Shown here in pieces: positions 33,104 through 45,198 of a stretch of DNA of 64,000 bases (its first letter is position 1; each line of letters opens with the position of its first letter). Origin of the DNA: Zygnema cylindricum (lineage: Eukaryota > Streptophyta > Zygnematophyceae > Zygnematales > Zygnemataceae). The DNA lies in the NCBI GenBank assembly GCA_037447655.1, contig JBBHKE010002871.1, positions 52,501 to 116,500 on the forward strand, in the 5' to 3' direction. The translations under genes were made by a program, and so were the position numbers. The notes under the pieces are model-generated. The model made no database searches. It was not told the origin of the DNA and was given only the letters and a program-made list of their open reading frames with translations.

Positions 33104-36100
33104 CTTAGAATAAGGGGCACATAAAAATAATCAGCCTCCTCTCCTTTCAGAGTACGATATGGACTCGCCAACATTCGCTCCATGAATAAGAGTTCCTCCG
33201 GCCAATCTAAGGAAGGTGAATGGGCAAACTGCCACGTGTTGAATTCTCCTGGCAGTTCATACACATAAATTCGTGGCTCGAACACGCGGCTCACTTCATA
33301 GGAGGAGGAGGGAGTGATATCCGACCAGAGATATGGTGGGCTAGAGATTCTTCTGCATAATTAACCAGTAAAGTAAAGACAGTTGTCACATCTAATGAGA
33401 CATTCCAAATGAAAAAATCCAAAATTGGAGACCTTCCTGTTTAACAAATGTAAGAATCTTGCATATTTGCAACTTATTTCAACAAACATACGCAGAAAAG
33501 ATGTACAAGGTTGCGGACACGAGAGCTGATTCCCGTTTTTGTTTGCCAGAATGTTACACGACTTCATATCTCATCAAACTCGTCACGATCAAGCATTTCA
33601 ACATTTGCAACTTATCATCGAATGATATCTGCAAAAGTTTTGTGCATCACACACAATACAGTGTGGCTCGATTGTGGCAATATGTCCAACCGTTATTCTT
33701 AAGAGAAAAAGATAAATTATCACTAACAGTCTAAGTTATAACTAACATAGGATATGTCTAAACATTTGGAAATACATTCACCTTGGGTTTTATGGATGTG
33801 TTGCCTTAACAACATGTCTTAATTGAAAAGACAAAGCAAAGTAACGCTTCGTGATTTGTTAAATAGATGAGCATCTGAAATAGTTGCATCAACATAGGAC
33901 AAGGGAATTCTTGAAGTACAATATGAAAGGGCATTGATATGTTAGCAAAGGAAGGATCAATAAGGGCAAAACCTTCCTTCCATTATGCATGCACCTAACC
34001 TTTCTTAACAAGTTCATTATTTGGGCCACATCTGAATGACTACAAGTCATTTTCTGGTTACTTGTACTATCTCTGTTAAATTGGTAAGAGATTTGAACTT
34101 TTCCGAAACCTGTGAATCAATCATTCAAAGCAAAAGTGCTTGGCTGTTACAATGACTTGCTTTGTTCTCTACACAAAAGGGCAATTGTAAAAACAACCCT
34201 TAAGCATCAAAGCTAATCATCTGCCTACATGACAGCTTTAATAGAGATGATGTTTTATTGCCCCGACCGGGATGCTAGCCAAAGAAGAATGATTACCATA
34301 TCACCATACTTTGTCACAAACATTTGTCGCATTGTATGATGAATATACCAGGTGGGTTTGACTTACGTTGTTAAACCATCCTGACCTTTAAAAAGAGAAC
34401 AATCAGCTCCAAAGTAGCCTCGATGACATCGACACACGAATCCTACACAGTCTCCATGGTCACTGCAGTTACTTAGGCAACGGAACAATACTGGACGGGT
34501 TTCAATTTTGCAAGAAACGCCTCTCCATTCTGGTGCACACCTGTTCAAGCAAACAAGAGAAGGTTGGCTAACATAAGCCTGCAATGTCTTACTTTTGTCT
34601 CCTTTCTCTCCTAGGTAAAGATTAAAGTTTGTTTTTTTACAACTTACAAGATGGTTTTTATCCTAGTAAAAACCAAATGGAAAAGGTACAGGAAAAGCAC
34701 TTGTACAACAGAAGATTCAAACGGTTCTCTTCAACAATATCAGAACTTCACCAAGACATACATACCGCCTACCACTATTTTAGTGGGTTTGTCTGCTTGC
34801 TAAAAATGCTAATCCAAGAGTTTTGCTATCCGTCCACTTAAATTGCATACGTCTCACACCAGCTCACGTGCAAGTTTATAATGTTTCACATAAATTAGAA
34901 AACATCAAGCTAACTTGATTTGAAATTATTGTGGATAGTGCAAGCAATGATGCTTTCCAATCGACATGCCACGTGTCAATGCATTGCAATGCAGTTTCAA
35001 AGTTTGGCAGTTGTGACATTCGCACAAATGTGGATGCCCGATGCTTGAAGAACATCTGGTGTCAGATCCAATTCAAAATACTTTTCGACATTGACCACGC
35101 ATTTTGTTTGGACATTTATTTGCATGATGACGATCTAATCCATACTACATCGTGTGCCATATCCCAATGCGATACCGAATTGACTTTGCACTGGAAAAAC
35201 TAACGCGTTCTTCCTAAAATCCAAACAAATACGCTCAGTTTCTTCATAATACAGCATGGGTGAAGTGTTGAATGGATACCATGTTGCCTCAACTCCACCA
35301 ATAATTGTACAAACTTACAAGGTTTCCGCAACTCAATTGGTCTTAAAGTCTTACTACTTAGGCTACCATCAAGTTTTCATACAACAAGGTTGCACCACAA
35401 ACTCTTTGGAGGCATCAAAAGATATAAGATCCAACCAAAGTTTGAGCAAATCCACATTGGAAGGCCAGTTATTACCTCTCAATTGAAGTCTTCCTGGCAA
35501 CATTTGGTCATATTTGGCTTTATACACTAATATAAACTAATATCCAGGTTGAACATTGATGCCACCTTGAAACTGATTTTGTTGAGTTCCTCATTGGTAT
35601 AGAAAAAAAAAATATGCAAAGTAACAGGGGAATCCTACACTTATTTTCAAATTGTTCATTCTTACAAAATGCAATTTCTTTCACATGCAAGTCAAATGGA
35701 ACAATAGTTCAAATGTGCAAAAACAATACGCGTACTATAGTGTTTGGTCAACCATCCTTATTACGCATACAATACGGAATAATATCGCGTATAGTATGGG
35801 TGACCACGTTTCCAATTCTTTTCGCACAGTTTTGTCACATTTGAACTATGTTTTATATCTATGCAAGTTAGTATTCGTTCCTATTCAAGCGACTCTTTTC
35901 CACAATCAACCTCATGTTACGTCACATTTAAGCTACCAAATATTTTCAGCTTAGGTCTTCTCGCCCATCCAAAGGATGAGAGCTGTTGCATGTCAGTCTT
36001 CAATCATATTTAGGGCATATCATTGGACAAAAAAAAAAAAAATAGAGACATTGGACATTTTCTGATTATCGAAGTTCTTACTCGCACGTGTGACTCTCCG

Positions 36101-36770
36101 CCAAACAAAGTCCGCGGCCGCGACACGCGTGCGGACACGCAGTCGGATTGGTGTACGGTCTCTCCATGCGCTCCGTTCCGTTTACAATCTCCCGCTCTCG
36201 CGTTTCCTTGCCGCGACCGTCCGTGTGAATCCGAACCTGAGGCCGTCCGTACAGCTTCGTGACATCCGACTCGGTCTTCCCGTCCTCGGTTCTCTCGTCG
36301 AAACACACGGCGCTGTACGGAAGGCGGTACTTGTCGCATTCCAGACTGCAGGCACAAGACGACGCCGCGGGACAGACTGCCACGTATCCAGGTGCCATGT
36401 GGCAGGCGGGCATTGCCACGTCAGCACATGCAGGACCAGCGAATCCACTGATGCAGTTGCAGCGCCCGTTTTCCTCGTCGCACGTGCCGTGCCCGCCTTC
36501 CCAGCATCCTTCCGTACACTTCGTCTCCAGAATAGGCACTCCAGTTCCCGCGGTTTGTAGAGGCATCGACATTGCCTCATCTTGCTGAAGGTTTGGCGCG
36601 TAAATATCTGCCAGAATAGTGAGGGAGGTCCGCCAGAAGTACAAATAGGCGAACGCAGCGAGTGTAAAGAGGGAGAGGCAGGCGACCGCCCAGTAGAGGC
36701 GTCCGGACCGCGCCATGTGGCAGGGTCTCATAGCGTATACCCACCGGAGCATTTGTAACTTTTTGCCCAT
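33104..36770 (-). CDS. EGF-containing exostosin (GT47) glycosyltransferase, 5' exons only
   Basis: Three exons with good splice sites: 36082-36770 (donor GTAAGA), 34367-34540 (acceptor GAACAG, donor GTAAGT) and 33104-33352 (acceptor ATGCAG, donor GTAAGC). The phases agree throughout and give about 370 aa. Residues 25-46 form a single membrane anchor, then EGF-like modules follow: one at about Cys85-Cys115, one across the exon 1/2 junction (CPHACRGRG...WRGVSC) and one in exon 2 (CLSNCSDHGDC). Exon 3 starts the exostosin domain (RIYVYELP, GEEADYFYVP). Such proteins are Golgi type II enzymes; the layout resembles plant GT47 proteins such as the extensin arabinosyltransferase ExAD, but this is memory-based. 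The catalytic remainder is absent before the gap at 32801-32810, so the gene is incomplete here. Confidence 0.85.
35703..35851. mobile_element. Small MITE in intron 1 of the GT47 gene
   Basis: AATAGTTCAAATGTGC at the left pairs with CACATTTGAACTATG at the right, about 149 bp. The end CATAGTTCAAA resembles family A. A similar stretch lies at about 39214-39376. Confidence 0.55.
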
Positions 36771-37330
36771 TCCGATGATTAAAAGTCATCGGAAAACGGG
36801 TCTTGTTCACACCAAAATTTTGGAACGTAACTCCGATTGAAGGTGTCACGTGACACGTCACACGCTTCGACGTCATCAAACATAGGCGCGAAAACAAACC
36901 AGCATTTTTTCAAATTTACTAAAACGTCCCCCTCTTCCCTTCGTCCCCCTGTTCTCCTCTGCTCCATCGCTAAAGTACAGCTCTTCCTTCTCGTCACCTG
37001 TCCATTTGTCCATTTTATTTGGTCCCTCCATTCTATTTTGGTCCCTCCTATCGACCAGTTCGGTTTTTTGTTCTTCCTCCTTTGTCTACAATTAACTCCA
37101 ATCTGGTTACAATCACTATGCATCTTGTTTTAAAACATTTTTTAGGGTTTCAAACCTAGCAACGTTAATTCTTTTGATCTGATATTCCTTAATCCGTTTT
37201 AAGGACATTTGGAAAAACACTTTGCGGGCTACAAGGTATATAATTCCTGGACCATAATGTGCCGTTTAACTATAAAACATGTTATCTTGAAGAAACCCTA
37301 ACCCTAATTAAAATCCTAACTTAGTAGAAT
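36771..37330 (-). promoter_or_regulatory. 5' flank of the GT47 gene
   Basis: Upstream sequence of the - strand GT47 gene. At 37293-37307 is AAACCCTAACCCTAA, a telo-box-type motif known from plant promoters, about 520 bp before the start codon. CACGTGACACGTC at 36847-36859 holds a G-box-like CACGTG. Regulatory roles are inferred. Confidence 0.4.
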
Positions 37331-37339
37331 GAAGTTATT

Positions 37340-38128
37340 TAAAGATATATCTATGAAGATATATATCTATTATATATGTATATATATATATATATGTATA
37401 TATGTATATATGTATATATGTATACATGTATATATGTATATATATATATATTCTATATATATGTATATTACTATACTATTATGTATTAGTATATATTACT
37501 CTATCTAACATATAGCTGTATCAAATAGTAACATATTACTACATTACTTAGACAAAATTAATTTATATTATATAATAATTTATATTTTTAGATAAGAAAC
37601 TGCAAACTAACTGGGAACTGAAAACAGAAAAATGAAAAACTGAAAACTGCAAATTACTAGTAGTGTGATAGAAAAATAGTGCAACAGAAAAATAGTGTGA
37701 CAGAAACAAAATAGTGAGGCAGAAATAGTGCAGTGTATATATACATATTTGTATATATATATATATAAATAGATATATATAGGTATATATATATATCTAT
37801 ATATCTATATACCTATATATAGATATATATATATATCTATATATATGTATATTACCATACTATTATGTATTAGTATATATTACTCTGTCTAACATATAGC
37901 TGTATCAGATAGTAACATATTACTATATCACTAAGACAAAATTAATTTATATTATATAATCATTTATATTTTTAGATAGAAACCTGCAAACTGAGTACTG
38001 AAAACATAAAAATGCAAAACTGAAAACTGGAAACTGAAAACCCAAAACTGAAAACTGAAAACTGAAAACTATTAATAGTGCGACAGAAAAATAGTGTAGG
38101 CAGAAATAGTGCAGTGTATATATATATT

Positions 38129-38212
<84 letters not shown>

Positions 38213-38330
38213 ATATATATGTATATTACTATGCTATTTTGTATTAGTATATATTTTGCGTATATATTGGTTGCGTGGCTTAGATGGGCCGTTCTTTATC
38301 ATATGATGTTATGTGTATTAACATAACAAT
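37340..38330. repeat. ~380-bp tandem repeat with AT microsatellites
   Basis: The block ACTATTATGTATTAGTATAT...TAACATATAGCTGTATCA...AGACAAAATTAATTTATA...AATAGTGCAGTGTATATATA occurs from about 37460 and again from about 37844, and a third partial copy starts at about 38220 (spacing 384 and 374 bp). Between units lie (TA)n tracts, the longest at about 38129-38209. ACTGAAAAC-type short repeats vary in number inside the units. Confidence 0.85.
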
Positions 38331-38643
38331 GCAGATGCTTTGACTAAACTGATTGGTGTTGGTGTTTCCAATGCAGTTATAGTAGTCACCCGAACATATC
38401 TGCGAGGTTGTCTTGCTTTCTTAGCGAACATATCATTCTTACATTATTGTTTACATTATTGTTTACATTACTATTTTTTTACATTGCTGTTCACATTATT
38501 AATATTACATTCTTGCAATAACATTGTATCCGAAGAATCTCCATGGAGTTTCACTGTGGCATTTTTCTCCTAGGCATTTTTATAAGTATTTTCGTGTCTT
38601 CATACTTTTTAGAGCTGACATGTTTATAAAATGACTTTTACAG

Positions 38644-39691
38644 GACTGCAAGGATGTGATTTATCAATGGACCGATAAATTTAGTCGGTGTTTTGGCACC
38701 GGGTTTGTTTCATTTAGAAAAAAAGGAAGGCGAGAAGTGACTGTCACTTGCCTTGCTTGCACAAGAATTGGTAAGCTCTTCTCCCTTCTATTCTTTTTCC
38801 TCTTTCTTTTTCGTCTCTTCCATTTTTTCTTTGTGTGTGTGTGTGTTTTTTTTTCAAATCTATTTCAGATTTTCTTTTAATGTGATGGAGGGAAAATCTT
38901 TTTGTTTCCTTTCTTTACACTTGTATTGTGTGTGCTAAATAAATGTGAATTATTATAATGGTTGGACTTCCATGTTTGCAATTTTGCTTGTATTGCTGGG
39001 TCATACAAACTATATGCAATTTTTTTTAATCTTTTGCAGTTTTAAGTTACTCGTGAGTTTTTTGCAGTAAGATACTCCTCTGGCAAGTTGATGCATGTAT
39101 TATGATGTATTACGTATTATGTAGGTTTATTGTGAAAAGATTGGTGCTGATTTTGGTTGTATATGTCAATACAATTTTTTACTTGTAGACGAAAACACAA
39201 AATTGTAAGTGTTTGTTCAAAAGTTCAAATGTACCGTCAACAATTGGAGACACTATATATTGTAAAGTTGTACTCTACGAGTACTATACAGTTAGTTTTT
39301 TCGAATATATTATCTGTACAATACGGGGTGACAAGATTTAGTGTTTCCAATAGTTTTGGCACATATAAACTATGGTTTGTTCAAATATATATATTTATAC
39401 TTCTTTATATCTACAGATGACTGACGGCGCCCATAGTATTTCCTCTCCAATTCCATCAATACTGTCAATGGTAATACTAGCTACAAAAAGTAAAAGGTTT
39501 GCTCATTTTCGTGGATGTTTTCTTTTTTATGTTGATGATCAACAATATACAAATTTCAATCACACCTTTTCACTTAACTTTCTTTTTGCATTTTATTTTT
39601 GTCTTTTGTGTATTCTTTCCTCGACAGGCTATGTGAGGCGATTTACATCCAGAGATGATATTCCAGTTATGGAAGATATTGACGAAAGTTG
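38644..39691 (+). other. Possible exons of an unrecognised gene
   Basis: 38644-38770 is open (KFSRCFGTGFVSFRKKGRRE, then VTVTCLACTRIG) and is bounded by TTTACAG and GTAAGC. 39417-39487 (MTDGAHSISSPIPSILSM onward) follows CTACAG, and 39629-39691 (YVRRFTSRDDIPVMEDIDES, stop) follows CTCGACAG. The second and third can be joined in phase through a GTAAAAGG donor at about 39488; the first cannot be joined to them in phase as read. I do not recognise the protein. It may be a lineage-specific gene or a decayed one. Confidence 0.3.
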
Positions 39692-39719
39692 AATTTTCCT
39701 ATCGGAGTTGACTTTGGCT

Positions 39720-40489
39720 TGAGTGGAGAGAATGAAAAGAATGGAGGAATTGTTACGGAAATCCAGCCATGGTTAAGTACGCAGGAGAAAACGAAGAAGA
39801 AAGGGAAAAAGAAAAGGGAAAAAAAGGGAAAAAGAAAAGTGAAAAGGAAAGGGAAAAGGAAAGAGGAAATTTGACCACGACCGTCTCTCAGATGTGTTAA
39901 GATGTTCTGTGTCTTGGCTAGTCAAAAAAATTGAGTGAAAGTAAATTTTTTCATCCAATAGCTGAAGCCATGAATTTTAACTTCATTTTTGTAGCATGTA
40001 GAATGTAGCCATAGAAATCAGCAACGATTGGACATTATTTTTTTTTTTTTCCATTTTTTTTTCCATTGATGGAGGCAAATGTGCCAAATAAATGATATCA
40101 AATTGTGTAAACATCTCTATGTCTAATTAACTACCACAAAAAGCTAAATAAACTGAAGCTAAAAAAACTGAAGGTAAAAAACTGAATTCCTTTAATCAGA
40201 ATTTTTTGCAAGTCAATAAAATGATAAACAATTGTTTAAAAGACATCTCTGCCCATCCTTGTTAGCCTGTCTATCAATATTAATCTGCACTGAAAAAACA
40301 AGACATTATTGTTTAACGATAAATTACGATATTTTTTTTGGAAAATATCATGCAACTGACTGAGGAAGTACAACTTTGCTTTCTGTTAAACGACATGACT
40401 GACTTCATTGATTCACAAAACTCACTCTCAAACATTGATTTACGTACTATTAGCTTTAGTAATACTGATAAAACACAAATAATTAGTGT
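39720..40489. other. Intergenic
   Basis: Includes a GGGAAAAAGAAAAG-type purine tract at 39795-39870 and AAACTGAAG repeats at about 40150-40190. No gene is supported. Confidence 0.5.
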
Positions 40490-41015
40490 GAATATTTCGT
40501 ATTAGTATAGTTATCTGTCTGCATAAATAGTATTAGTACAGTTATTAGTGTGTATGATTATTATTACAACAGTAGTTAGTCTGTATATTTAGTATCATTA
40601 CAGTGCTTAACCTGTACATTTAGTATTAGTACACTGCTTAATCTGTATATTTCGTATTACTAGCCTTTGTAGTCTATATAATTAGGATTAATATTGGGAT
40701 TAGTACAGTTATTAGTAATGTAGAATTAGTATTAGGACTTTTATTAGTAATGCATAATCAGTAATTGTACAGTTATTAGTAAGAACAATCAGTATTAGAA
40801 CAGTTATAAGTATCTATAACCAGTATTAGTAAAACTATTAGTCTGTATAATCAATATAAGTACATAAGTACAGTTATGAGTTTGTATAATCATTATTGGT
40901 ACACCGATTAATCGGTATAATTAGGATTCATACATTAATTAGTCTGTATAGTTTGTGTTAGTACAGTTATTAGTAATGTTTAATTAGTATTAGGAAAGTT
41001 ATTAGCAATGTATCC
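40490..41015. repeat. Minisatellite with TAGTATTAGTACAGTTATTAG core
   Basis: Degenerate units of roughly 35-40 bp combine TATTAGTACAGTTATTAG with GTCTGTATAAT. The array resumes in the same orientation at about 41430-41490 and then appears inverted (CTAATACTAATT, AATAACTGTACTAAC) to about 41560. Confidence 0.8.
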
Positions 41016-41019
41016 TTTC

Positions 41020-41430
41020 TAACAATAAACTGAGCAATAAACTGAGCCAAAAAAGAGGCAAAAAGTTAACAAAAACTGAACAAAAAAGAAAACCAAAAAC
41101 TGAACAATAAACTGAGCATTAAACTGAGCAATAAACTGAGCCAAAAACTGAGCCAAAAACTGAGCCAAAAACTGAGGCAAAATCTTAACAAAAACTGCAC
41201 AAAAAACTGAACAAAAAACTGAGCAATAAACTGAGCCAAACCGAGACAAAAACTGAGCAATAAACTGAGCCAAAAACGAGTCAAACACTGAGCCAAAAAC
41301 TGAGCTAAAAACTGAGCCAAAAACTGAACAAAAAACTGAAAAAGAAATGAGCAAAAAACTGAGCAGAAAACTAAGCAAAAACTAAGCAAAAAAACTGAGC
41401 CAAAAACTGAGACAAAAATTGAGTCAAAGT
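41020..41430. repeat. 11-bp minisatellite (AAAAACTGAGC)
   Basis: Many copies of AAAAACTGAGCC and AATAAACTGAGC interrupt the TAGTACAG array. The Phe/Gln/Ser-rich frames of about 110 aa on the minus strand are translation of this repeat. Confidence 0.85.
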
Positions 41431-41559
41431 ACAGTTTTTAGTCTTTATAATTAGTGTTAGTACAGTTATTAGCAATGTATCCTTCCTATGAGTACTAATA
41501 CTAATTATTTAATAACTGTACTAACACTAATTAGACAGACTAATAACTGTAAAAATACT

Positions 41560-42330
41560 TATAATACAAATTGCACTAATACTAATTGCATGAAAAATAC
41601 AAAGGAAAATTAAAAAAAAAAAAACACACACACACCTTATATGAGGAGAAAAGTAAAATTCCGGCAAAAATAAGATTGACGGCAAAAAATGCCTGAGAGA
41701 GAGAGAAAGAGAGAGGGAGAGAGAAGGAGAGACAAAAAAAATTAAAGCCAGGCCCCCCACAAAAATAAATACAAACAAGAAAAGAAAAGGAAAAAAAAAA
41801 AGGGGGAAAAAAAAAAACAAATCACAGCAGGTCCAGCAAAGAGAGCAATTTTGGTATCCGATAAGTGGACAATGACGACTCTAAAAAATAATAAACAAAG
41901 GAATAAATAATTTTTTAAAAAAGGTAAAAAAAAAAAAAACAAACAAGTGAGAAACAACAAAAAATTGATAATTAAATGAAAACTAAGAGATGCATAAATC
42001 TTACCGCAGGTCCGACAAGGAGAGAAGTTCCATTATCGACAATCGCAGAGCATCCGGTTTTGCAATAACCTGGGGGGAGGGAGGGAGGGAGAGGGAAAAA
42101 GGGAGAGAGAGAGAGAGAGAATAAGAGAGAAAGAAAAAGAGAGAGAGAGAGAGAGAGAGAATAAGAGAGAAAGAAATAGAGGGAGGGAGAGAAGGAGAGA
42201 GAGGAAGAGAGAGAGCGGGAGAGAGAGGGAGAGGGAGAGAAGGAAAGAGAAAGAGATGGAGATAATGAATGTTAGAAGGACGACGACAGTGGTTCAAAAG
42301 TCTTGCACCTTTTTCGCGCGAGTACAATGA
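41560..42330 (-). other. Exon-like islands between GA-rich tracts
   Basis: Minus strand: 42006-42072 reads VIAKPDALRLSIMELLSLSD and R. It is bounded by a long pyrimidine tract ending CCCCCCAG and by the donor GTAAGA. About 170 bp further on, 41829-41876 reads VIVHLSDTKIALFAGPAV in a related DNA context (GCAGGTCC.ACAA.GAGAG on the + strand in both). This could be a duplicated exon of an unknown gene or a decayed repeat. GA tracts lie at 41694-41735 and 42073-42260. Confidence 0.3.
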
Positions 42331-42589
42331 AGTAACCGTTCGGATGTTTTTTTCCTACGTCAGCTTTTCGGGTTACCGTTGGCCAATTTCACAAAAAGAC
42401 GCAACTTTTACCCTACTTCTATATCCAACAATATTTTGAGGAAGGTCGTTTGTACGCTTTTCCGAGAACTTCCGAAATCTACAAAGTCGGTGCTCGGAAA
42501 GCCGTACATTATTTGAACGTCCGTCTGTTGCGGAAGTGATTTTTTTTCCGGTGGGAATAGGCTATGAGTTGCACATCGATCATAGTTGT
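42331..42589. other. Intergenic
   Basis: No supported feature. The sequence leads into the family B element. Confidence 0.4.
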
Positions 42590-43420
42590 TCACGGCGATT
42601 AGTGCAAACGTACCGTACGCGATGAATTATACGTAACAAACGCATTGAACCTTTTGATCAAATCGCAAAAAATCGTTAATGAATTTCCTTTTGTGCTATT
42701 CCGTACATAAAAAAAACAAAAAACTATTACATATAACGCAGTTTGTAAGTTTTTCCCGTTAAATGAGCAGTAAAACAATGAAATCTTTATATTTTTATCA
42801 CACTCTTTGTTGGTATCAGAACTTCTTCACCAACTGGTAATCCATCGTTAACCTTAGGGTACGCTACGCACGTGACGTACCCGGGTTTGAATGACACAAA
42901 GATAGAATTTTGTGAAATTTCGTCTGTCCGAGCCTATGTGACAGACATGGTCGAGGATAGTAAAAAGTTTGGGAGGGAGGAGGGAAGGATATGGGGAAGC
43001 GGCTTCCTTGCGGTTTCGTTTTCAATGTTCCATGGCGTCTTCTTTCAAAAAAAATTGAAGAAGACGCCCATACAAATTTCAAACTGAACGCACGAAATTA
43101 TTGTGACGTTCAACGTCTCTTTTCAAAAATGTCCGTACATTTTCGATTATATAACGTACAACTTCCGTGGTATTCCTGTTCAGTTCAACGAATGTTCAAT
43201 TCACTGAACAAAAAGTACCAATAAGTACGACGCATATTTCCCGTTTTATTCCGTACATATCCGTAAAAAAATGTAAAGTTACAATAATTTGTTTACACGT
43301 TTCCGTAATTTTTCAGTTTCAGTTTACAGTACACGTTTTTTTACGATTTTTTCAAAAGTCACGAATTATACGTTTCAATCGGAAAAAAGGAAAAAATAGC
43401 GCGATACAAATTGCAACTTT
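42590..43420. mobile_element. MITE family B, long copy with an insertion
   Basis: The left end CATAGTTGTTCACGGCG and the interior (GAATTATACG, ACAAACGCATTGAACC) match 1109-1260, and the 43330-43410 part matches 1545-1605. The right terminal repeat is missing. About 42780-43080 is unrelated to the short copy and contains CACGTGACGTACCCGGG. Confidence 0.65.
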
Positions 43421-43519
43421 AAATGTACTGTAGTTTGTCGTTTAGGTCGATGCAGTTTGTCGTCTAGCGAGTTTCGACCCATTTTCACGTCCTTCCAGCT
43501 CATCTTCAAACTTGAAATC

Positions 43520-43541
43520 AAATCACCTCGCGAGGTGATTT
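43520..43541. other. 22-bp perfect palindrome
   Basis: Perfect inverted repeat centred on CTCGCGAG, without a loop. No adjoining gene or partner copy was seen. Confidence 0.85.
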
Positions 43542-43889
43542 TAATTAAAGTTCCAGGATGCGAGCGAATAGACGGACGTTGTAACACGTGCCGGAAGTTT
43601 TTTACTATTCCCAAGCGCGGAGTACCAAAAAAAAACCAAATGCACGTTTACGGCATGTACGAACCGTATTCCGTGCGCTGTTTTCCGTACAGGGGCCGTG
43701 GAGGGGTCACGACCATTGGACGCCATTTCGCAAAAGCGTGAAGGCGCCTCCTTCCTTCCCCTCATATCCTTCCTCAACGTTCTCTGTCGTAACACTCCTT
43801 TCTCAAACACACGTGCCTTCACATATACGGCGTAGGAAAAACATTGGGCACCTTTTGACAAGCGGGAAGGTGAAAAAAAAACCGCATTT

Positions 43890-44012
43890 CTGTGCAACTG
43901 CCTGCCTGTCTGCATTTTTATATTTATATGGTAGGCACACAGGCAGGCTGTTGGCAGACAAGTAATTAACAGGCAGGCAGTTGGCATATATATTTAAATA
44001 TATATAAATATA

Positions 44013-44071
<59 letters not shown>

Positions 44072-44252
44072 TATATATATTATTATATAATATATATATG
44101 CATATTATATGTCTGCCAACTGCCTGCCTGTCTGCATTTATATGGTAGGCACACAGGCAAGCTGTTGACAGGCAGGTAATTAATTGGCAGGCAGTTGGCA
44201 TATACATACATATATATATATATTATAAGTCTGCCAACTGCCTGCCAAGCTT
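43890..44252. repeat. Repeated hairpin unit with (TA)n core
   Basis: CTGCCTGCCTGTCTGCATTT, GGTAGGCACACAGGCA, and GGCAGGCAGTTGGCATAT appear in that order at 43898-43996 and again at 44120-44205; a third GCCAACTGCCTGCC starts at 44233. The outer words of each unit are mutually inverted, so each unit can fold. A (TA)n tract separates the copies. Confidence 0.85.
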
Positions 44253-44271
44253 TGTATCCGTTTTTGCAAGA

Positions 44272-44432
44272 ATGGCGAAGAAAGGTGGTGGAAAGTACAA
44301 AGACATGACACTGCAGAGAAGAGAGGGGCGTTTTGTGGAATAGCTGAGGAAGTACGGCAGAGTGCTGAAGGTCTCCACGTCGACAATGTCCCAAAGATTG
44401 TACAGCGTGCGGTTTGACGTCTCAATTTGCAG
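44272..44432 (+). pseudogene. Possible broken first exon, unrecognised
   Basis: An ATG opens MAKKGGGKYKDMTLQRREGR and FVE, then a TAG at 44341, after which the same frame stays open (LRKYGRVLKVSTSTMSQRLY and on) up to AG/GTGAGT at 44432/44433. The single stop and the good donor suggest a decayed exon, but I know no homologue. Confidence 0.25.
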
Positions 44433-44439
44433 GTGAGTT

Positions 44440-45198
44440 GAAGTTTCGCATAATTTTGTGTATCACATCACCTGTCACTGTTTCGTACACGTCTACGTGA
44501 GTCACCTGTGTAAAGTAACAAGTTTTTTTGCGTTTACATCCGAATGCTCTGAAAATTGTACGGAGAATCTTCGCTAAAAAACAAAGTAACAAGACTAAGT
44601 TTCGGTTACATGCGAAAGTACCCTAAGATATTCCTTGATTTTCCAGCGTGGCAGCCATTATTATTATCATGTGAAGGCACTGTAGCCATCGTCAACCTTA
44701 GAGTACGGTTTAAGGACCAAAACGACATCGAACGGCCGATGTTTGCACCAGGATCCTTGGAGAATCTCGACAAAAGCGACTCAGTACGGCATTGTACAAA
44801 AAAGAACTGAAATCAATAAAATACCCGACCTTTCGCTGGTGGCAAATTGGCCGTACAGTGATGAATCAGCAGCCGTCATTTGCAACAGGTTGGCAGTTCG
44901 TCATTAGCTTGGTCAATATAGATCGGTCAACAAAGGACAACTCCACCTCGACCAAAGACCAAAACCGTACGCGACGGCTTATAATCTTTGTACTAGCGAA
45001 TGCGACAAAAAACGTACGCGATGTATGAACGCATGCATATAACCCAGGAAGGTTACATCTGAGAATCAAAGGAAGTTTCCCGTCGACTATAATTCGTCGA
45101 AGTGAGACGCGAGGGGTTCAGTGGAGGGTTCGAAAGGAAGCGAAAACCGACAGGCGCCGCGTTCTCCCCTCCAGGATATCCGGTTGAGGATCTTTCAA
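44440..45198. other. Intergenic
   Basis: Open frames at 44556-44810 and 44792-45028 show no domain or signal. The stretch is rich in CGTAC words like family B DNA. Confidence 0.4.

Noticed and set aside
36023-36588. Plus-strand frames of 79-156 aa opposite GT47 exon 1
   Set aside because: The minus-strand exon has anchor, EGF cysteines and proper splice phase; these are shadows in GC-rich DNA.
38078-38326. Tyr/Ile repeat protein frame
   Set aside because: Translation of a (TA)n microsatellite.
38270-38450. Weak Alba-domain likeness upstream of the exon-like islands (LIGVGVSNAVIVV)
   Set aside because: Short, cannot be spliced in phase to the next island, and no supporting exon was found.
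41019-41389. Two minus-strand frames of 107-119 aa with Phe/Gln/Ser repeats
   Set aside because: Products of the 11-bp minisatellite read in two frames.
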